Part shown: positions 60,862-64,000 of the stretch, piece by piece | How the letters are laid out: each line of letters starts with the position of its first letter | Numbering within the stretch: the first letter of the stretch is position 1 | Source of the DNA: Halopseudomonas xiamenensis | GTDB lineage: Bacteria > Pseudomonadota > Gammaproteobacteria > Pseudomonadales > Pseudomonadaceae | Reading direction: 5' to 3' | Length of the DNA stretch: 64,000 bases | Assembly: GCF_014219065.1 (NCBI RefSeq) | Contig: NZ_JACLGO010000026.1 | Coordinates: 1 to 64,000, forward strand | Made by a program: the position numbers and the translations under genes | The notes under the pieces: model-generated | Database searches by the model: none | Seen by the model: the letters and a program-made list of their open reading frames with translations, nothing else | Told to the model about the DNA's origin: nothing

Positions 60862-62043
60862 ATGGAGTTTCGCTTCACCGAAGAGCAGCAGATGATCCGC
60901 GACACCGCGGCGGCCTTTCTGCAGGATGTCTCCAGCTCCAGTGCCGTGCGCGAGGCCATGGCTACCGAAGCGGGGTATGACGCCGAACTCTGGCAGCGCA
61001 TCTGCCGGGAGTTGTGCTTCCAGGCCATTACCGTGCCGGAAGAACATGGCGGCATGGGGCTTGGCTATGTCGAACTCTGTGCGGTACTGGAGCAGATGGG
61101 CAGCGTGTTGTTGTGCTCGCCGTTTTTCAGCACCGTCTGCCTGGGTGTCAACGCCCTGCTGCTGGCCGGCAGCGACGCCCAGAAACAGCAATACCTGCCT
61201 GCCATCGTCGACGGCAGCCTGACCGCCACCCTTGCCTGGACCGGACCGCAGGCCGCCCGCCATGGCGGCCAGTGGGGCTGCGAAGCGGTCACCGCCACCT
61301 GGCAGCCATCGGGCGACGGCTACCTGCTGCAGGGCGAGTTGCGCTACGTCATCGATGGCCACAGCGCCGACCTGTTGATCATTGCAGCGCGGGCACCCGG
61401 CAGCTCGGGTGCGCAGGGCATTGCCCTGTTCGCGGTGCCGGCAACCAGTGCTGGCGTGACGCGCCAGTGGCTGCCGACGATGGACCAGACCCGTCACCAG
61501 GCGGCTGTCCAGTTGGATCAGCTGCAACTGCCGGCCGACGCACTGATGGGCGAGGCCGGGCAAGGTGGCAAGACGCTGCTGCGACTCATCGACCTGGCCA
61601 AGGTGGCGATGGCCGCCGAGCAGATGGGCGCAGCGCAGAAGACCCTGGACATGAGCGTGGCCTACATGCAGGAGCGGTTGCAGTTCGGTCGCCCGATCGC
61701 CAGCTTCCAGGCGCTCAAGCACAAGGCGGCGGACATGAAGCTCAAGTGCGAAGTGGCCCGTTCAGCAGTCTACTACGCCGCCTGCATCGCCCAGGAGGCG
61801 CTCGATGCGCAGGGCGATCGGCAACTGGCTGGCGAGCTGCCGGAAGCCGCCGCCATGGCCAAGGGGTATTGCTCGGACACCCTGTTCTTCAATGCCGGCA
61901 CGGCGCTGCAGATGCATGGTGGTGTGGGCTTTACCTGGGAGTACGACGTGCACCTGTATTTCAAAAGGGCCAAGGCCAGCGAACTGTACCTGGGTAATGC
62001 TGCCGCGCAGCGCGAGCTGATCGCCGGCCTGCTGCTGGATTGA
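60862..62043 (+). CDS. acyl-CoA dehydrogenase, pair 3 divergent subunit
   Basis: 393 residues. MEFRFTEEQQMIRDTAAAFLQ, ERLQFGRPIASFQALKHKAADM and MHGGVGFTWEYDVHLYFKRAKASELYLGN are family motifs; SEPNAGSD is absent and the mid-region is divergent (AWTGPQAARHGGQW). It precedes the FadE30-like gene by 11 bp and is probably its partner chain, as in the other two pairs of the island. Confidence 0.86.
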   Translation: MEFRFTEEQQMIRDTAAAFLQDVSSSSAVREAMATEAGYDAELWQRICRELCFQAITVPEEHGGMGLGYVELCAVLEQMGSVLLCSPFFSTVCLGVNALLLAGSDAQKQQYLPAIVDGSLTATLAWTGPQAARHGGQWGCEAVTATWQPSGDGYLLQGELRYVIDGHSADLLIIAARAPGSSGAQGIALFAVPATSAGVTRQWLPTMDQTRHQAAVQLDQLQLPADALMGEAGQGGKTLLRLIDLAKVAMAAEQMGAAQKTLDMSVAYMQERLQFGRPIASFQALKHKAADMKLKCEVARSAVYYAACIAQEALDAQGDRQLAGELPEAAAMAKGYCSDTLFFNAGTALQMHGGVGFTWEYDVHLYFKRAKASELYLGNAAAQRELIAGLLLD

Positions 62044-62054
62044 GGAAGCGAGAT

Positions 62055-63230
62055 ATGAAACTGACATTCAGCGCTGCCGACGAAGCCTTCCGTGAGGAAA
62101 TCGCCGGCTGGCTGCGCGACAACCTCAGCGGTGAGTTCGCCCAACTGAAATTCCGCGGCGGCCCCGGTGACGAGCATATGTTCCCCGCCGAGCGCAAACG
62201 CTGGGAGCAGCACCTGGCCGCCGGTGGCTGGACCTGCGTTGGCTGGCCGAAGGAGGTCGGCGGGCGCGGTGCGTCCATCGAGCAGCAGGTGATCTTCTTC
62301 GAGGAGTACGCCCGTGCCGGTGGCCCCGGCCGTGTCGGCCATATCGGCGAAGGCCTGGCTGGCCCGACGCTGATCGCCTTCGGCAGCGATGAGCAGAAAC
62401 AGCGTTACCTGCCGGGCATCCTGTCCGGCACCGAACTCTGGTGCCAGGGCTATTCCGAGCCGGGGGCCGGCTCGGACCTGGCCAACGTGCGCACCCGTGC
62501 CCGCCAGGACGCCAATGGCCAATGGTTGATCAGTGGCCAGAAGGTCTGGACCTCGTTGGCCCATGAGTCGGACTGGTGCTTCGTGGTCGCCCGCACCGAC
62601 CCGGAGTCCCAGGCCCACCGCGGGCTGGGTTTCTTCCTGGTGTCGATGCACCAGCCGGGCGTCACCGTGCGCCCGATCGAACAACTGACCGGCACCTCGG
62701 AATTCAACGAGGTGTTCTTCGACGAGGCGGTCGCTGCCGACATCGTCGGTGCGCCGGGCGATGGCTGGAAGGTGGCCATGGGTCTGCTCGGTTTCGAGCG
62801 CGGGGTGTCCACCCTCGGCCAGCAGATGCAGTTCCAGAACGAACTGGACGAGATCATCCGCATCGCCAGGGACAATGGTGCTGCCCAGGTGCCGGCCATC
62901 CGCCAACGCATCGCCGAGGCCCACACCGGCCTGCGGCTGATGCGCTACAACGCCATGCGCATGCTCTCGGACAACGGCCCGGGCGACAGCTCGGCGCTGG
63001 TCTACAAGCTGCACTGGTCCAGCTGGCACCGCAACCTCGGTGCCCTGGCCATGGATGTGCTGGGGCCGGAGGCGGACATCATCGAGGCCGCGCCCTATGA
63101 ACTGACGCGCCTGCAGTCGCTGTTCCTGTTCACCCGCTCGGACACTCTCTACGGCGGCACCAACCAGATCCAGCGCAACATCATCGCCGAGCGTGGCCTC
63201 GGCATGCCCAAGGAAGCCAAAGGCAGATAA
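62055..63230 (+). CDS. fadE30: FadE30-like acyl-CoA dehydrogenase
   Basis: 391 residues from the ATG at 62055. ELWCQGYSEPGAGSDLANVRTRA, WLISGQKVWTSLAHESDWCFVVARTD, TGTSEFNEVFFDEA, and GLLGFERGVSTLGQQM match the FadE30 pattern as I recall it, which dehydrogenates 5-OH-HIP-CoA in the first beta-oxidation turn. In M. tuberculosis fadE30 lies next to ipdF, and the same pair is seen here. Confidence 0.87.
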   Translation: MKLTFSAADEAFREEIAGWLRDNLSGEFAQLKFRGGPGDEHMFPAERKRWEQHLAAGGWTCVGWPKEVGGRGASIEQQVIFFEEYARAGGPGRVGHIGEGLAGPTLIAFGSDEQKQRYLPGILSGTELWCQGYSEPGAGSDLANVRTRARQDANGQWLISGQKVWTSLAHESDWCFVVARTDPESQAHRGLGFFLVSMHQPGVTVRPIEQLTGTSEFNEVFFDEAVAADIVGAPGDGWKVAMGLLGFERGVSTLGQQMQFQNELDEIIRIARDNGAAQVPAIRQRIAEAHTGLRLMRYNAMRMLSDNGPGDSSALVYKLHWSSWHRNLGALAMDVLGPEADIIEAAPYELTRLQSLFLFTRSDTLYGGTNQIQRNIIAERGLGMPKEAKGR

Positions 63231-63232
63231 CC

Positions 63233-64000
63233 ATGAACGATCTGAAAAATCCCGAATATGTACCCGGCCATGGCCTGCTCAAGGGCAAGTCGGTATTGAT
63301 CACCGCCGCCGCCGGGGCCGGCATCGGCTTTGCCGCGGCGCTCAAGGCGGTGGAGGAAGGTTGCCGTGGCATCGTCATCAGCGATGTGCACGAGGGCCGG
63401 CTGGCCGCCTCGGTGGACAAGCTCAGGCAGGACACTGGCCTGAACGAGGTGTGGGGCAAGTTGTGCAACGTGACCGACGAGGCCGAAGTACGGGCGCTGG
63501 TCGATTTCGCCGAGGACAAGCTGGATGGTATCGACATCCTGATCAACAACGCCGGGCTGGGTACCAGCAAGACCCTGGTCGAGATGGAAGATGCCGAGTG
63601 GAACAAGGTCATCGACGTGACCCTGAACGGCACCATGCGCATGACCCGCTACATGCTGCAGGTGATGAAGGTGCGGGGGCAGGGCGGTGTCATCGTCAAC
63701 AACGCCTCGGTGCTGGGTTGGCGGGCGCAGAAGGAGCAGGCCCACTACGCCGCGGCCAAGGCCGGGGTCATGGCGCTGACCCGCTGTGCGGCGCTGGAAG
63801 CGGCTGAATTCAATGTACGCATCAATGCCGTTGCGCCGTCGCTGGCGGTGCATCCGATGCTGCGCAAATCCGCCCCCGAGGCGCTGCTCAAGGAGCTGGA
63901 AGGCCGCGAGGCCTATGGCCGCGGCGCCGAGTGCTGGGAGGTGGCCAACGTGATGATGTTCCTGGCCAGTGACTACTCCAGCTATATGACTGGTGAGATT
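63233..64000 (+). CDS. ipdF: IpdF-like SDR, cut by the window end
   Basis: 256 codons from the ATG at 63233 to the last base; the frame is still open. TAAAGAGIG cofactor loop (an Ala-rich variant of TGxxxGxG), NNAGLGTSKT, NNASVLGWRAQKEQAHYAAAK and LASDYSSYMTGEI. The NNASVLGWRAQ..HYAAAKAGVMALTRC block is the pattern of Rv3559c/IpdF, which acts on the hydroxyl of 5-OH-HIC-CoA-type intermediates. Only a few C-terminal residues are expected to be missing. Confidence 0.87.
   Translation, partial: MNDLKNPEYVPGHGLLKGKSVLITAAAGAGIGFAAALKAVEEGCRGIVISDVHEGRLAASVDKLRQDTGLNEVWGKLCNVTDEAEVRALVDFAEDKLDGIDILINNAGLGTSKTLVEMEDAEWNKVIDVTLNGTMRMTRYMLQVMKVRGQGGVIVNNASVLGWRAQKEQAHYAAAKAGVMALTRCAALEAAEFNVRINAVAPSLAVHPMLRKSAPEALLKELEGREAYGRGAECWEVANVMMFLASDYSSYMTGEI

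Noticed and set aside
59791-61722. 643-codon minus-strand frame opposite the SDR and acyl-CoA dehydrogenase genes
   Set aside because: Same reason: composition and position of a shadow frame, no ribosome site, no family pattern.
1-64000. tRNA, rRNA, CRISPR arrays, prophage or integrase genes
   Set aside because: None seen: no cloverleaf-like or CCA-ended sequence, no regularly spaced direct repeats and no integrase motifs were noticed.

Overview
The window is GC-rich DNA from a gammaproteobacterium of the Pseudomonas/Halopseudomonas type. The left 13 kb shows this: serB next to fimX, an actP/yjcH pair, and an Rsm-type small RNA with a GacA-like upstream box. Elongation factor P carries a lysine at its tip and is flanked by epmB and epmA, which is not the arginine/EarP arrangement of P. 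aeruginosa and P. putida. The species cannot be named from sequence alone.

Layout. (1) 1-12.8 kb is housekeeping: a membrane protein, serB, fimX, a PilZ-like protein, epmB-efp-epmA and an acetate permease operon. (2) 12.9-13.2 kb holds the Rsm-like sRNA locus. (3) From 13.3 kb to the right edge is one large steroid-type catabolic island of about 45 genes. 13.4-22.8 kb (+): old-yellow-enzyme reductase, FAD steroid dehydrogenase, a pair of acyl-CoA dehydrogenases, CoA ligase, SDR and MFS exporter. 31.3-22.8 kb (-): an HTH-CysD ORF, CysNC, a DUF1214-like protein, a sulfotransferase, two SnoaL-like paralogues, an SRPBCC protein and an SDR, with divergent cysQ; this looks like a PAPS supply, sulfonation and PAP disposal module. 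36.7-32.3 kb (-): MFS transporter, an HsaD-like meta-cleavage hydrolase and a three-cofactor flavin reductase. 36.9-46.3 kb (+): two SDRs, SnoaL-like protein, OYE, FATP-like CoA ligase, metallo-beta-lactamase-fold protein, and the DUF1302/DUF1329 envelope pair. 47.3-49.5 kb: a cysteine-less SCP2-type thiolase and a DUF35-MaoC fusion, resembling the side-chain aldolase/hydratase systems. 49.7-58.5 kb: HsaC-like extradiol dioxygenase, IpdA, IpdB, an enoyl-CoA hydratase, IpdC, EchA20, two acyl-CoA dehydrogenases and FadA6. 58.6 kb: a LuxR-type regulator. 60-64 kb: SDR, acyl-CoA dehydrogenase, FadE30 and IpdF, cut by the window end.

Together the genes predict ring A meta-cleavage and hydrolysis, CoA activation, beta-oxidation by heteromeric acyl-CoA dehydrogenases, and opening of rings C/D by the IpdAB/EchA20/IpdC/IpdF route. 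The 3-ketosteroid 9-alpha-hydroxylase (KshAB) and the HsaAB monooxygenase are not in the window.

The most striking unexplained signal is a 19-bp imperfect dyad, consensus TTAGTCTCAACGGACGATG with core GTC-N6-GAC. It occurs upstream of nearly every operon of the island. In each case a -10-like hexamer begins 29.5-31.5 bp from the dyad centre, which places the dyad at about -42 from the predicted start and leaves no good -35. That is the geometry of a LuxR-type activator site, and the only regulator gene in the island is the LuxR-type gene at 58.6 kb.
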